Below, in pieces: positions 15,053 to 22,811 of a stretch of DNA of 64,000 nucleotides. Origin of the DNA: CAZWRK01 sp964635875 (GTDB lineage Bacteria; Pseudomonadota; Gammaproteobacteria; Burkholderiales; Aquaspirillaceae); assembly GCA_964635875.1 (NCBI GenBank), contig CAZWRK010000001.1, positions 59,027 to 123,026 on the forward strand, given 5' to 3'. The notes under the pieces are model-generated. The model had not been told where the DNA came from and searched no databases. It worked only from the letters and a program-made list of their open reading frames with translations. A program made the translations under genes and the position numbers. How positions within the stretch are numbered: position 1 is the first letter of the stretch; each line of letters opens with the position of its first letter.

Positions 15053-15568
15053 TTAGTGGAACACGGCGACCGGCTGGTTCGGGTCCGCCCGGTCGGCATT
15101 ATGCATCGACCGGTGTTGTCCGCGGTTCGTAGCCGCCGTCGCATAGCTCTGGTACGGACGCTCGCGAGACCCGTCGCCGTGGATATCGCTGCCCCGACTG
15201 GGCGAGAAGTACACCCGGTCAGCTTCAGGATAGGTACCGTACGAAGCCACGATATGCGGCGACGTATCGACCACGTGCGGGGCCGGTGCCGGGCGGGGAC
15301 GACGCGGTGGCGACGGCGGCGGACGCACACCGCCGCCGGTCATCGTCAGCGTGTCAGTCGAGGAGATGCAATCGGGGCTTACGCTTGGGCGCCAACTGCG
15401 GAGCAGGTGCTGCATCTTCTCGAAGATTTCGTAGCGATCCGCCGGTGACAACCGGGTCAGGTCCCAAGTGAGAATGCACGTTTCCGGCGCCGTTTCCGTC
15501 GCCGGGGTGATCTCCATCGGCGGCAGCGGCGGAATCTCGCCGAGTATCACCGTTCTTTGTCGCGTCAT
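15053..15568 (-). CDS. Protein with N-terminal VILGEIPP motif (171 aa)
   Basis: Start ATG at 15568. The N-terminus MTRQRTVILGEIPP matches the motif at 5227 and 49512. A helical segment follows (RLSPADRYEIFEKMQHLLRS), then a Pro-rich stretch and an Asp/Arg/Tyr-rich tail. The first 215 bases overlap the upstream gene in another frame, so the two starts and stops may not both be as drawn. Function unknown. Confidence 0.5.
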   Translation of the reverse strand: MTRQRTVILGEIPPLPPMEITPATETAPETCILTWDLTRLSPADRYEIFEKMQHLLRSWRPSVSPDCISSTDTLTMTGGGVRPPPSPPRRPRPAPAPHVVDTSPHIVASYGTYPEADRVYFSPSRGSDIHGDGSRERPYQSYATAATNRGQHRSMHNADRADPNQPVAVFH

Positions 15569-15884
15569 CGGGAACCTCGCTCGCCGTCTCGTCGAGCCTG
15601 AACGGCCCAACTTGACGCAAGTGGAATCGCAGCTGGTCAACCGTCGTCAGCGGCGCCATTTCCAGTGCGAAGGGTGCCAAGGCCTCCGGCATGACGTCTT
15701 TGGCTTCCGCCAGAGCCGCCGTCAGCCAGAAGAGGCCGGTGGAAACGTCGTAAGGGTAGAACCCCGCCAGCGTTTCCAGCAAGATCGTCTGGATTTCTCC
15801 AGCCTTGGTCTCGTCGACTGCCACGCCTTGGTAGGCGGCCAGCTTGCTTTGCAGAACGAAGCTCAGTTGGTCGTGCAGTCGCAT
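15354..15884 (-). CDS. Unknown protein (up to 176 aa)
   Basis: The first 105 residues look genuine (helical, EIQTILLETLAGFYPYDVST). The last 71 are read through the start of the VILGEIPP gene and become Asp/Gly/Pro-rich, so this part may be overprinted or the true stop may be hidden by an error. ATG at 15884 directly follows a copy of the 16-bp element. Confidence 0.45.
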   Translation of the reverse strand: MRLHDQLSFVLQSKLAAYQGVAVDETKAGEIQTILLETLAGFYPYDVSTGLFWLTAALAEAKDVMPEALAPFALEMAPLTTVDQLRFHLRQVGPFRLDETASEVPDDATKNGDTRRDSAAAADGDHPGDGNGAGNVHSHLGPDPVVTGGSLRNLREDAAPAPQLAPKRKPRLHLLD

Positions 15885-15899
15885 GTTTCTATTAACTGG
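15884..15899 (+). repeat. Dispersed TGTT-N6-AAC element
   Basis: Exact TGTTTCTATTAACTGG, identical to 10373. On the minus strand it holds the TAA of the thymidylate kinase gene and runs into the ATG of the next gene. Confidence 0.65.
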
Positions 15900-16533
15900 C
15901 CGGAGCCAGCAGACCCAAGGCTTCCAGAATCTGTTCGTGGACGCTCTGCCGCGAGAAGCCGGTCACATCGAGCGTATGGACGTTGGCGAGCTTATTGGCA
16001 AACGAGAGATAGGCCCCGCGCAGCTGCTCCTGGAACTCGCTGCCGGCGGCGTCGAAGCGATCTTCCTTGGCCGGGCTGGCGCACGAGCCGATGCTGTTTT
16101 CGCAGCCGTGCCGGCGACGCATCGCTTCTTCGATCGGCAGCGTGAGCAGGATCGTCTTGTCCGGCGTAACGCCGCAGTTGCAGTGGAAGTTGATTTCCAT
16201 CAGGAACGACATCGGCACGTGCATCACGTGCCCCTGGTAGACCAACATCGACAGCAACCAGCGATCGGCCACGACATCGCCGCCCTTGTCCAGGTGATCG
16301 GCGATGCACTTGGCCGTCTCGGCGCGAGCCGCGGCGAACAACAGAGCCTGCGTCACGGGACGCATGGCGAGGTTCTTATCCTTGAGAAGCTCCCGCAAGA
16401 TTTTGCCGAGCTGCGTGTGTCCCGGGTCTTGCACCTGCAACACGTTGCGACCCTGTGCGGTCAGGTAATCGCAGAGCATTTCGACCTGGGTCGATTTCCC
16501 GACGCCGTCGGAGCCTTCAAGAACGATGAACAT
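15892..16533 (-). CDS. tmk: Thymidylate kinase
   Basis: Phosphorylates dTMP to dTDP for DNA synthesis. The P-loop GSDGVGKST is at residues 7-15, the substrate-binding DRW at 90-92 and the LID region near 134-165. The length of 213 residues is normal. The LID carries an unusual Cys/Ser-rich insertion (HGCENSIGSCASPAKEDRFD). It begins the dense gene group ending at 15053 and fits a phage that must enlarge nucleotide pools. Confidence 0.9.
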   Translation of the reverse strand: MFIVLEGSDGVGKSTQVEMLCDYLTAQGRNVLQVQDPGHTQLGKILRELLKDKNLAMRPVTQALLFAAARAETAKCIADHLDKGGDVVADRWLLSMLVYQGHVMHVPMSFLMEINFHCNCGVTPDKTILLTLPIEEAMRRRHGCENSIGSCASPAKEDRFDAAGSEFQEQLRGAYLSFANKLANVHTLDVTGFSRQSVHEQILEALGLLAPAS

Positions 16534-16534
16534 G

Positions 16535-16867
16535 CTAGCCTTTGCCGAAGATGGGTTGATCCGTCGGCCGCTCGCCGGGACCTTGGCGTCCGGGCGTGTT
16601 GCCGATGAACTCGTAGCCGCCGTAATCGCCCGGATCGCCGGGGACCGGTTTGGCGTGATTCGTAAACAACAATACCTGCCCGTCGGTCAGCTGCAAGCCC
16701 ATGCCGACGCCGGCAGCCGCCAAGCCGCGGACCGACACCTTGGCAAACAGCTCCCGGGACGACTTTACGAACGCCTGCAACACGTTCTCGACGTCCGGCG
16801 TGAGCTGTTTGCTCTTCTTGTATTCTTCGAACGCCCAACCCATTAAATCTTGAGCTTCGTGCGGCAT
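16535..16867 (-). CDS. Unknown protein (110 aa)
   Basis: N-terminal helical region (EEYKKSKQLTPDVENVLQAF) and a Gly/Pro-rich C-terminus (PGDPGDYGGYEFIGNTPGRQ). It lies between the HD-like gene, which it overlaps by 25 bases, and thymidylate kinase, so it may belong to a nucleotide-related group. No family is recognised. Confidence 0.55.
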   Translation of the reverse strand: MPHEAQDLMGWAFEEYKKSKQLTPDVENVLQAFVKSSRELFAKVSVRGLAAAGVGMGLQLTDGQVLLFTNHAKPVPGDPGDYGGYEFIGNTPGRQGPGERPTDQPIFGKG

Positions 16868-17556
16868 GTCCGTCCCGCTTGCGCGGTCTCCCGTTGTGCC
16901 CGTTCGTTGATTCGTCGCTGCAGTTGATGGGCACGCATCATTTTGCAGCAGCGTTCACTTGTCTCGCCGATCGTATTGCGGGTTTTAATCCACCAGCTGT
17001 CGAGCAGCTTCGAGTCTCGTACCTGCGTCAGAGCCCCCAGCAAATCCGTCCGCGTTTCGAGATCGCGGTGGATCCATTCCAGCAGCTCGAAGGGCACACC
17101 GCCCTCTTGGTCGAGGAGCTGGGCATAGTGCCGCACGGTGCAGATCATGTCGGCCAGCGTGACGATCTGGGGCAGCAGCTTTCCGTCCCCACCGCCGCCG
17201 ATGCGACCGATCCGATCGCGAATACGTTGCGGCTCGGGGAGTCGGACGTCGGCCGAGATGTCGCTGACGATTCGTGCGACTTCCAACGAGGCCACTTGGC
17301 ACACGCCCTCGAACGTCATCGAGCACGTGTCCATGGCGGCGTACAACAGCCCGGCGTGCATCACCTGATCGATCTGTTCGGCAATGCTGACGGGTGGACA
17401 CTCGCCCCAGCTCTTGTGCAGATGGCTGCGGATCAGTTTGGCAGCCGCTTCACCGACCTCCCAAGCATGCTGCAACACCGCGCGACCGGTGGGCAACTTG
17501 AGGTCCAGGTATTTTTTGAGAATGAACTCGTCCGTGACTGCGCGTTCGAGCGGCAT
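16843..17556 (-). CDS. Degenerate HD-domain protein resembling SpoT/MESH1 (p)ppGpp hydrolases
   Basis: Residues 55-145 follow the layout of the small RelA/SpoT-type hydrolase domain: LLYAAMDT where active enzymes have LLHDxxEDT, then SLEVARIVSDISAD, then RLPEPQRIRDRI, which resembles LPKxERKRLQI, then LADMICTVR for LADKLxNLR. The HD pair is replaced by YA and the Asn by Thr, so catalysis is doubtful. I chose ATG at 17556 (AAGGA upstream). The match is from memory and needs profile comparison; a generic helical protein remains possible. Confidence 0.4.
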   Translation of the reverse strand: MPLERAVTDEFILKKYLDLKLPTGRAVLQHAWEVGEAAAKLIRSHLHKSWGECPPVSIAEQIDQVMHAGLLYAAMDTCSMTFEGVCQVASLEVARIVSDISADVRLPEPQRIRDRIGRIGGGGDGKLLPQIVTLADMICTVRHYAQLLDQEGGVPFELLEWIHRDLETRTDLLGALTQVRDSKLLDSWWIKTRNTIGETSERCCKMMRAHQLQRRINERAQRETAQAGRTCRTKLKI

Positions 17557-17629
17557 AACGCATCCTTGCATGAGCACAGCTTTCCATAGCTGCCGAAATC
17601 ATATTCGGGCTGCTATCAGTGTAAAGCAG

Positions 17630-18658
17630 CTAATTCTCGAATACGAGAGCCCAAGCCTTGGCAAAGTTCTTACTCCGCTCCTGCAGCAAGTACGTGTTGT
17701 CGACGTACGCCTGGGCCAATGCCGCCGGCTCGGTCACGAGCTGATTGAGATAGGCACCATAGTCCCGGTAGTTCAGCACTGCCGTCGGCTCGCGTACGAC
17801 GCCCTCTCGGTGGTTGCAGGGCACGAGGGTCGAAGCGTGGACGAATTCGTTGACCGGCGGCACGTTGAAGGCCAGCACAGGCGTGCCGACGTAAGCCGAG
17901 GTCAGAGCCCCCAGAGCCGCGTTGTCCGCGCGGCTCGGCCACAGGGTCAGATCATGCACGGCCGCCTGCAACGGCAGTTTGCATAACGGTATGGATCGCA
18001 ACAACTTAACGCGATCTTTGAAGCGGCGTTCCAGGCACTGCAACGTGTGTCGCGTCTGTGAATCTACCCGGCTCGGAACATAGGCGATCGTGAGGGACGC
18101 CTGCGTCGCTTCCAGTACCTTGGCCAGCATGTGCAGCATCGTCGGCTGGTTGGCCGGCGTGACTTGCTCGAGCGGATAGAACAGCCGCGGCTTGGCCGGA
18201 TCGAGGGGACCGGTTTTACGGGTCGGCGTAAGGCCCGGGTCCCAACCGGCCGGCATGCACCGGGGCACCTTCCAGCGACGAATCAGGAAATCAGCTGCCG
18301 CGCGGCTGGTACAGATGACGCTCCCGGCCGCGTGCAGAACTTTTCGCTGCCCGCTGTAGAGATGGTGCCAGTCGGGCACGATCACCGTGTGCTTGTGGAC
18401 TTCATTGGCCCAATGCACGTCTTTCAGCAGCGGCGGTTCGAGCCAGATCAGATGCGAACAGGGCTGTGCCCAGTCTTGGAAGGCCTTCTTGCGGGCCAGC
18501 GTGAGATGTCCGTCGTACTTGGCGTCGACGCCTACGGCCCGATCCTGCTCGGTGTAAAACGCAATATCGCCGCCGTAGCTCATGGCCGCGGCGGCGATAC
18601 GACAGGCAAGCAGGGTGGCTTCGCAACGGTAGTAACGAGTGACGATGCCAACCAGCAT
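17630..18658 (-). CDS. Glycosyltransferase, GT-B type
   Basis: 342 residues with a GT4-like order: N-terminal VGIVTRYYRCEATLLACRIA, a central KPRLFYPLEQVTPANQPTML that starts the donor-binding Rossmann half, and LWPSRADNAALGALTSAYVG followed by PVLAFNVPPVNEF, where GT4 enzymes bind the nucleotide sugar. It would move a sugar from a nucleotide donor to an unknown acceptor (DNA, virion protein or host glycan). Located directly after the portal gene. Confidence 0.7.
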   Translation of the reverse strand: MLVGIVTRYYRCEATLLACRIAAAAMSYGGDIAFYTEQDRAVGVDAKYDGHLTLARKKAFQDWAQPCSHLIWLEPPLLKDVHWANEVHKHTVIVPDWHHLYSGQRKVLHAAGSVICTSRAAADFLIRRWKVPRCMPAGWDPGLTPTRKTGPLDPAKPRLFYPLEQVTPANQPTMLHMLAKVLEATQASLTIAYVPSRVDSQTRHTLQCLERRFKDRVKLLRSIPLCKLPLQAAVHDLTLWPSRADNAALGALTSAYVGTPVLAFNVPPVNEFVHASTLVPCNHREGVVREPTAVLNYRDYGAYLNQLVTEPAALAQAYVDNTYLLQERSKNFAKAWALVFEN

Positions 18659-18660
18659 GT

Positions 18661-20637
18661 TTAATCATCAAGGTCGATGTAGAGCTTCGGCCGCAAGTCG
18701 ACGACCCGCGGGTTCCGGGTTGACGCAGTTTTACCGTATTGCTGCTGTAAAACCATCTCTTGACCCTGGGAAGCGGCCTGCTGCCGCATGCTGTCCATGA
18801 TGCTGCGGACCAGATAGTGCATGGTCTTATCGCCCTTCCGCAGCTTCGAGAGCTCGGTCTTACGCTGCAGATCGGACTTGCTCATCAGGTCGGTGGCGAT
18901 CGTTTCGGCCTGCGATTGCAGCTCTTCCGGCGTAATCGGCACGTTCGGATTGTTGATCCGTTGGGCCAAGAACTGGTCGACGGCCGACGGACCCATGCCG
19001 GGTGCCGCCGGGGCGCCGCCGGGCGCCGGGGGCGCGCCGCCGGCTGCGGCACCACCGCCCATGGCCTGCTGCAGCGAAGACATCGCCTGCGTAGTGATGT
19101 CGGGAGCGATCGTGTTGACGTACTCCTGCATCATCGCGCCCTGTTCCATCTCGTCCTGCATCCGCTTTTGCTCTTCGGCTTCGATGCGGGACTCTTGGAG
19201 CATACGGCGGACTTCGGCATCGTAGTCGAGGCCGACCGAGGTGAGGCCGGTGGTCTTGCTGATCTGGTTGCCCATCATCAGCTGCAGCTTGGCCATCTGG
19301 CGGTTGAGGTCGTCGGCGTGCGTGACGCGGACCAAACGAGCATGGACCGGTTCCCAGCCCATCAGGCGTGAGACCCGGACCACGAGTTTGTTGATGAAGA
19401 TGTTCAGCTTGTGGATCAGGTGACTCCAGTTGGCCTCGAGAAGCCGCAGAGCCACGGGCGCCGCTTGGACATTGAGCGAGCCCTTGTAGAACTCGACCGG
19501 CACGCCGATCGACGTGAGCAGCGTATCGAGCCCCTGGTCGATCAGCTCCTTGGGAGCCAGCTCGGTGGCGTCGCCGCCCAGAGCCTTGTAGTCGATCGAG
19601 AACGGGAGCACGTTCCAGCGAGCCGGATTGCGATCGCGAGCCCGCAGCATGCCCTGCACGCGGTTCACGAAGCCGGCCAAGTTGAGATGGTGGACCGGAT
19701 CGGTGTCGCCGCTGCCTTGCTTCTCGGGCGTCAGCACACGGAACGGGATCACGTAATCCAGCGCGATCGCTTCGTTGTACCGCTGCAGAATCTGGACGTA
19801 GTACGCCTGCCGGAAGTTAGTAAGAACAGGGCTAATGCCCCAGCCCCGGTTGCGGATGCCGGCCAGGGCTTCTTCCTTCATGTGGTAGACGACATCCTTG
19901 TCGAACATGAGATTCTGACCGCTCTTGACGGCCTGAATCACTTCCCAGCTGGCACGTTCGATATGGTGCAGCTTCCCCTTGCGGAGCATCGTGCGATACT
20001 CGTCGGGGATCTTCCAGATTTGTGTGACGTCGTCGGTGAGCGGGTCCCAGAGCAGGTCCAGCTCTTGCGGGCGCCACCGCTTGACCTTCACGTCCAGGCT
20101 GTCGCCGCTGCGGCGATCGATATGCTTCCAGGCACCGCGATAATGGCACCGCGGACACGTGGCGTGGAAGTCGAAGTCTTGCCACGCAAACGAGAACTGG
20201 GGCGTGTTGTAGACCTTCCGGATCGGAGCCTCGAATGCACACTGCTTGCACGAGAGCGCCCGACGGAACGGCATCATCACGCTGGTGAACGAGTTGCCGT
20301 AGGTCAGGTAGTCCATCGCTACCTGATGCAGCACGTCTTTGATGCCGAGCGTGTCGTTGAGGAAGTCGAGATACTTGTCTCGCTCTTCCTTACCGACCTT
20401 GCGGCGTTCATCGTCGACGATTTCGACGTCGGTGATGAAGTACGAGACGATGCGACGCAGGGCCTCGCGATAGACGCCGTTGGCCTGCAGGAGGAATTCG
20501 CACCAGTAGAGCGCCGACTGGATCGTCGTCGGCATATTCATCGACGCGATGTCGCAGAACGGATCGGGGAATCGCCCGTCACGGCCGATTCCGGTCGATG
20601 GCATGCCGGCGATATTGTCCGTCAGCGACGAAGACAT
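18661..20637 (-). CDS. Portal protein
   Basis: 658 residues with the portal-like order: DPFCDIASMNMPTTIQSALYW, REALRRIVSYFITDVEI near residues 58-73, then a wing and stem region and a Gln/Met-rich C-terminal section with a Gly/Pro/Ala linker. The portal would form the dodecameric DNA gate at one head vertex. It carries an embedded zinc ribbon (C130-x2-C133 and C161-x2-C164), which is unusual. No terminase or capsid gene is recognised next to it. Confidence 0.7.
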   Translation of the reverse strand: MSSSLTDNIAGMPSTGIGRDGRFPDPFCDIASMNMPTTIQSALYWCEFLLQANGVYREALRRIVSYFITDVEIVDDERRKVGKEERDKYLDFLNDTLGIKDVLHQVAMDYLTYGNSFTSVMMPFRRALSCKQCAFEAPIRKVYNTPQFSFAWQDFDFHATCPRCHYRGAWKHIDRRSGDSLDVKVKRWRPQELDLLWDPLTDDVTQIWKIPDEYRTMLRKGKLHHIERASWEVIQAVKSGQNLMFDKDVVYHMKEEALAGIRNRGWGISPVLTNFRQAYYVQILQRYNEAIALDYVIPFRVLTPEKQGSGDTDPVHHLNLAGFVNRVQGMLRARDRNPARWNVLPFSIDYKALGGDATELAPKELIDQGLDTLLTSIGVPVEFYKGSLNVQAAPVALRLLEANWSHLIHKLNIFINKLVVRVSRLMGWEPVHARLVRVTHADDLNRQMAKLQLMMGNQISKTTGLTSVGLDYDAEVRRMLQESRIEAEEQKRMQDEMEQGAMMQEYVNTIAPDITTQAMSSLQQAMGGGAAAGGAPPAPGGAPAAPGMGPSAVDQFLAQRINNPNVPITPEELQSQAETIATDLMSKSDLQRKTELSKLRKGDKTMHYLVRSIMDSMRQQAASQGQEMVLQQQYGKTASTRNPRVVDLRPKLYIDLDD

Positions 20638-20683
20638 AGGCTCATCCGTGAGCTGGTTTGGGTGTCCGTACCCGCTACGGCGG

Positions 20684-20839
20684 CTACTTCAGCTTGGCGG
20701 CGAGCCGGTCGGACAACCGCTTCGCTTGATCGTCGTCGAGCTTACGAATCTGAGCCTTGGGATCCGATTGCGCCGACTTGTCGAGCCGGTTCTCGGTGTC
20801 AGGCGTGACGTTAGGGCGAATCTCGCCGGTTTTGATCAT
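20684..20839 (-). CDS. Small charged protein (51 aa)
   Basis: ATG at 20839 to TAG at 20684, in the gap between the portal gene and the Gln/Pro-rich protein. The peptide is hydrophilic with a C-terminal helix (RKLDDDQAKRLSDRLAAKLK). Position beside the portal suggests an accessory virion protein, but no family is recognised. Confidence 0.55.
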   Translation of the reverse strand: MIKTGEIRPNVTPDTENRLDKSAQSDPKAQIRKLDDDQAKRLSDRLAAKLK

Positions 20840-20853
20840 GGTCCTACCTGCTA

Positions 20854-21918
20854 TCACGCGGTGGGCGCGACCTTGTCGATGACAAAGACGCTGTACTCAA
20901 AGTCGCGGTGAGAATAACGAATGGGTGTGGTGTGAACAAGATAGGCATTGGTATCACCTTCCCGTTGCACAGCCGTCGGCGGAGCCCCTTCGCCGCCCGG
21001 CGGCCAATACGGCTTGGCAGCCGTGTATCGCTTGTCCCACACGAAGACCAGGAAGCCCGGGATGTGCAGCACGTCGTGATAGTACGCGTCTTGCGACATC
21101 TCGCAGGTGCCGTTGGCGCTCAACAGCTCGAAAGCGAAGACGACGTGCACGGCCGGTGCTGCGACCTGCGGCGCCCCGACGGTCGGCATTGGTGCCTCGC
21201 CGGTCGGCATCGCTGCTTGCTGGACCGGCGGCTTCTCGCGAAACGCTCCGAGCGGGCTGGCGCCCCACGTGGTGACGGGCTTCGGTTGCTGGACGGGTTG
21301 GGCGGCTTGGTGCATGACGGGAACCTGTACGACGTGCGGTTGCGCGGCCTGGGGTTGAACGGTCTGCGGCTGCACGACGTGCGGCTGTGCCGGCTGTGGA
21401 GCCACCGTGTGGGTCTGGGGCTGCGACGGCGCCGCTTCCTTGATGTGCGTGACCTCGGCTTCGTCGGCCAGGGCGTGATAAGCGGCAGCGGCACGCAGCC
21501 GCGTGCGTTCAATCGAGCCGTCGGTCGGCACCGTTTCGGCGGCACCCCGGATGGCCGTATTGATCATGTCGGCCCGCAGACGACCCAACGGAATCTTGAC
21601 CGAGTCGCCGTTGATCTGCGGATCGATCAGCACGACGGTGTTGTCGAGCTTGTTGGGGCTGAAGCCGGTCGGCACGCCGCCTTCGTTGGCAGGCGATAGC
21701 AACATATTGCTGAGCTTGCCCTTGCCGCCGGTAGTGCCCGTCGGAAGTGCGACGCTCAGTGGGCGTCCGGCCAGAGCCCCGTGGAGCATGCCGCCATCTT
21801 TGTCGACGGTGGCGAAGGTTTCGTCGTCCGCGGTCCGTTGACCGTAGCCGTACTTCTGTGATGCACGCGTGCGTGCGTTGCCGTCGAAGAACAGATCAAC
21901 CACAATCGGCCGCGCCAT
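20854..21918 (-). CDS. Protein with Gln/Pro/Val repeat linker (354 aa)
   Basis: Start ATG at 21918 has GGGAGG upstream. An N-terminal domain of about 165 residues is followed by a linker with repeated QPHVVQ/QPQTVQ units (about residues 170-230) and a C-terminal beta-rich domain (AVHVVFAFELLSAN ... FLVFVWDKRY). Two folded domains joined by a long flexible linker fit a virion-associated protein. It follows a strong terminator, so it must have its own promoter; the inverted repeat GCTATCACGATAGC lies 38-51 bases upstream. Confidence 0.6.
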   Translation of the reverse strand: MARPIVVDLFFDGNARTRASQKYGYGQRTADDETFATVDKDGGMLHGALAGRPLSVALPTGTTGGKGKLSNMLLSPANEGGVPTGFSPNKLDNTVVLIDPQINGDSVKIPLGRLRADMINTAIRGAAETVPTDGSIERTRLRAAAAYHALADEAEVTHIKEAAPSQPQTHTVAPQPAQPHVVQPQTVQPQAAQPHVVQVPVMHQAAQPVQQPKPVTTWGASPLGAFREKPPVQQAAMPTGEAPMPTVGAPQVAAPAVHVVFAFELLSANGTCEMSQDAYYHDVLHIPGFLVFVWDKRYTAAKPYWPPGGEGAPPTAVQREGDTNAYLVHTTPIRYSHRDFEYSVFVIDKVAPTA

Positions 21919-21974
21919 GACAACCTCCCTGAAGCCGCGAATCGTCATCCTGACGGCTATCACGATAGCAGGCC

Positions 21975-22021
21975 TGATAGCTAAAAGAAAGACGGCACCC
22001 CGGGCCGCGCCCGGGATGCCG
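21975..22021 (-). terminator. Rho-independent terminator with TAGCTATCAG tail
   Basis: A 13-bp stem (21993-22005 with 22009-22021, one G-U pair) with a 3-nt loop is followed on the minus strand by TCTTTCTTTTAGCTATCAG. It lies directly downstream of the L1-stalk-like RNA and defines its 3' end. Confidence 0.85.
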
Positions 22022-22033
22022 CCTTAAAGGCGA

Positions 22034-22115
22034 GGTGGAGGGCGGTATTTCAACGACGGCTCACCGAACCTAGCGGCCCGGTATCCAAGCCTCCCGCCTA
22101 TCCTACACAGCCACC
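22034..22115 (-). ncRNA. RNA resembling the L1 stalk (H76-H78) of 23S rRNA
   Basis: The minus strand reads GTGTAGGATAGGCGGGAGGC and ends TTGAAATACCGCCC. Remembered E. coli 23S has GTGTAGGATAGGTGGGAGGC and TTGAAATACCACCC. Helices are intact: GGTGG/CCACC (22111-22115 with 22034-22038), GGCGGG/CCGCCC (22093-22098 with 22040-22045), GGC/GCC, and an 8-bp arm with a GCTA loop (22063-22082) where E. coli has an 8-bp arm with GCCA. The arm and base stem differ in sequence but keep pairing. It sits between a 43-codon gene and a strong terminator. It could bind ribosomal protein L1 (uL1). Confidence 0.75.
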
Positions 22116-22151
22116 GACCGAACGGTTGTACTTCCCGCCGGCCGCCTTGTT

Positions 22152-22283
22152 TCAATCGACCCACACGAACAGTCGCCAGAAGACGCGAACCCAGCAACCC
22201 TGATCGTCACCCAACTCGACGCGATCACGGGGTTCATTCGACCACGCGAATACGTCCCATTTCCACGTCCAAGAAAAGTCCAT
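22152..22283 (-). CDS. Tryptophan-rich 43-residue protein
   Basis: ATG at 22283 overlaps the TGA of the upstream gene (TGATG), which indicates coupled translation. It stops 37 bases before the L1-stalk-like RNA. Seven of 43 residues are Trp (MDFSWTWKWDVFAWSNEPRD and on). Function unknown; its position suggests it shares a transcript with the RNA. Confidence 0.55.
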   Translation of the reverse strand: MDFSWTWKWDVFAWSNEPRDRVELGDDQGCWVRVFWRLFVWVD

Positions 22284-22513
22284 CAGGGCTCTCCCCACTC
22301 CTTGCCGGATTGTTTGATCTGGGCAAGCGTCTTCCGACAGTAACGCTCGTCACCGCTACAGATGTTCGAAGTCGAGCGTACGCCGGTCACGGAGTCAACC
22401 TGGACGGCGTCGAGAAACCAGACTTTACGGAAGGCCCGCGGAGTCTGCTCGATATTCACGGCTTCGATGCGGTACCCGGTCGTTTTGTACATGCTAGTAA
22501 GCGAAGTCTTCAT
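22283..22513 (-). CDS. Unknown small protein (76 aa)
   Basis: MKTSLTSMYKTTGYRIEAVN is followed by a beta-rich stretch and CSGDERYCRKTLAQIKQ, where the two cysteines could form a disulfide or bind metal. It overlaps its neighbours at both ends. No family is recognised. Confidence 0.55.
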   Translation of the reverse strand: MKTSLTSMYKTTGYRIEAVNIEQTPRAFRKVWFLDAVQVDSVTGVRSTSNICSGDERYCRKTLAQIKQSGKEWGEP

Positions 22514-22811
22514 TCGTGAGCCCGCACATCCTACCGTTGAGGATGAGAGCGCGGGGCACGACGAAATACAGCCGTTTGGTACCGTCCGGTTCCCCGGTCA
22601 GTACGTCATCGACTTGGGCCTTCTTGGTGATGACGTCGGCATAGGTCCCGGGGTCGCCGGGTTCCTTGACGACGACCACCATGGCCGCGGACGACGGCGG
22701 CGGCCACGACGGCAGGACACTAGGCCTGCCGTCGTATTGCCGCAGCCAACTTTCAGGCGCCTCGTTGTTAGGCGGCAGGAACTCCCGCCGCTTGTCGAGA
22801 TCGTCGTTCAC
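22494..22811 (-). CDS. Unknown small protein (105 aa)
   Basis: GTG start at 22811 inside the end of the 414-residue gene. N-terminal charged helix (MNDDLDKRREFLPP), a Pro/Ser-rich linker, then a small beta domain (AMVVVVKEPG, TKRLYFVVPRALILNGR). It overlaps the next gene by 20 bases. Function unknown. Confidence 0.5.
   Translation of the reverse strand: MNDDLDKRREFLPPNNEAPESWLRQYDGRPSVLPSWPPPSSAAMVVVVKEPGDPGTYADVITKKAQVDDVLTGEPDGTKRLYFVVPRALILNGRMCGLTNEDFAY

Noticed and set aside
19411..20808. Open frame of 465 codons on the plus strand
   Set aside because: It is antisense to the portal gene and has typical shadow composition.
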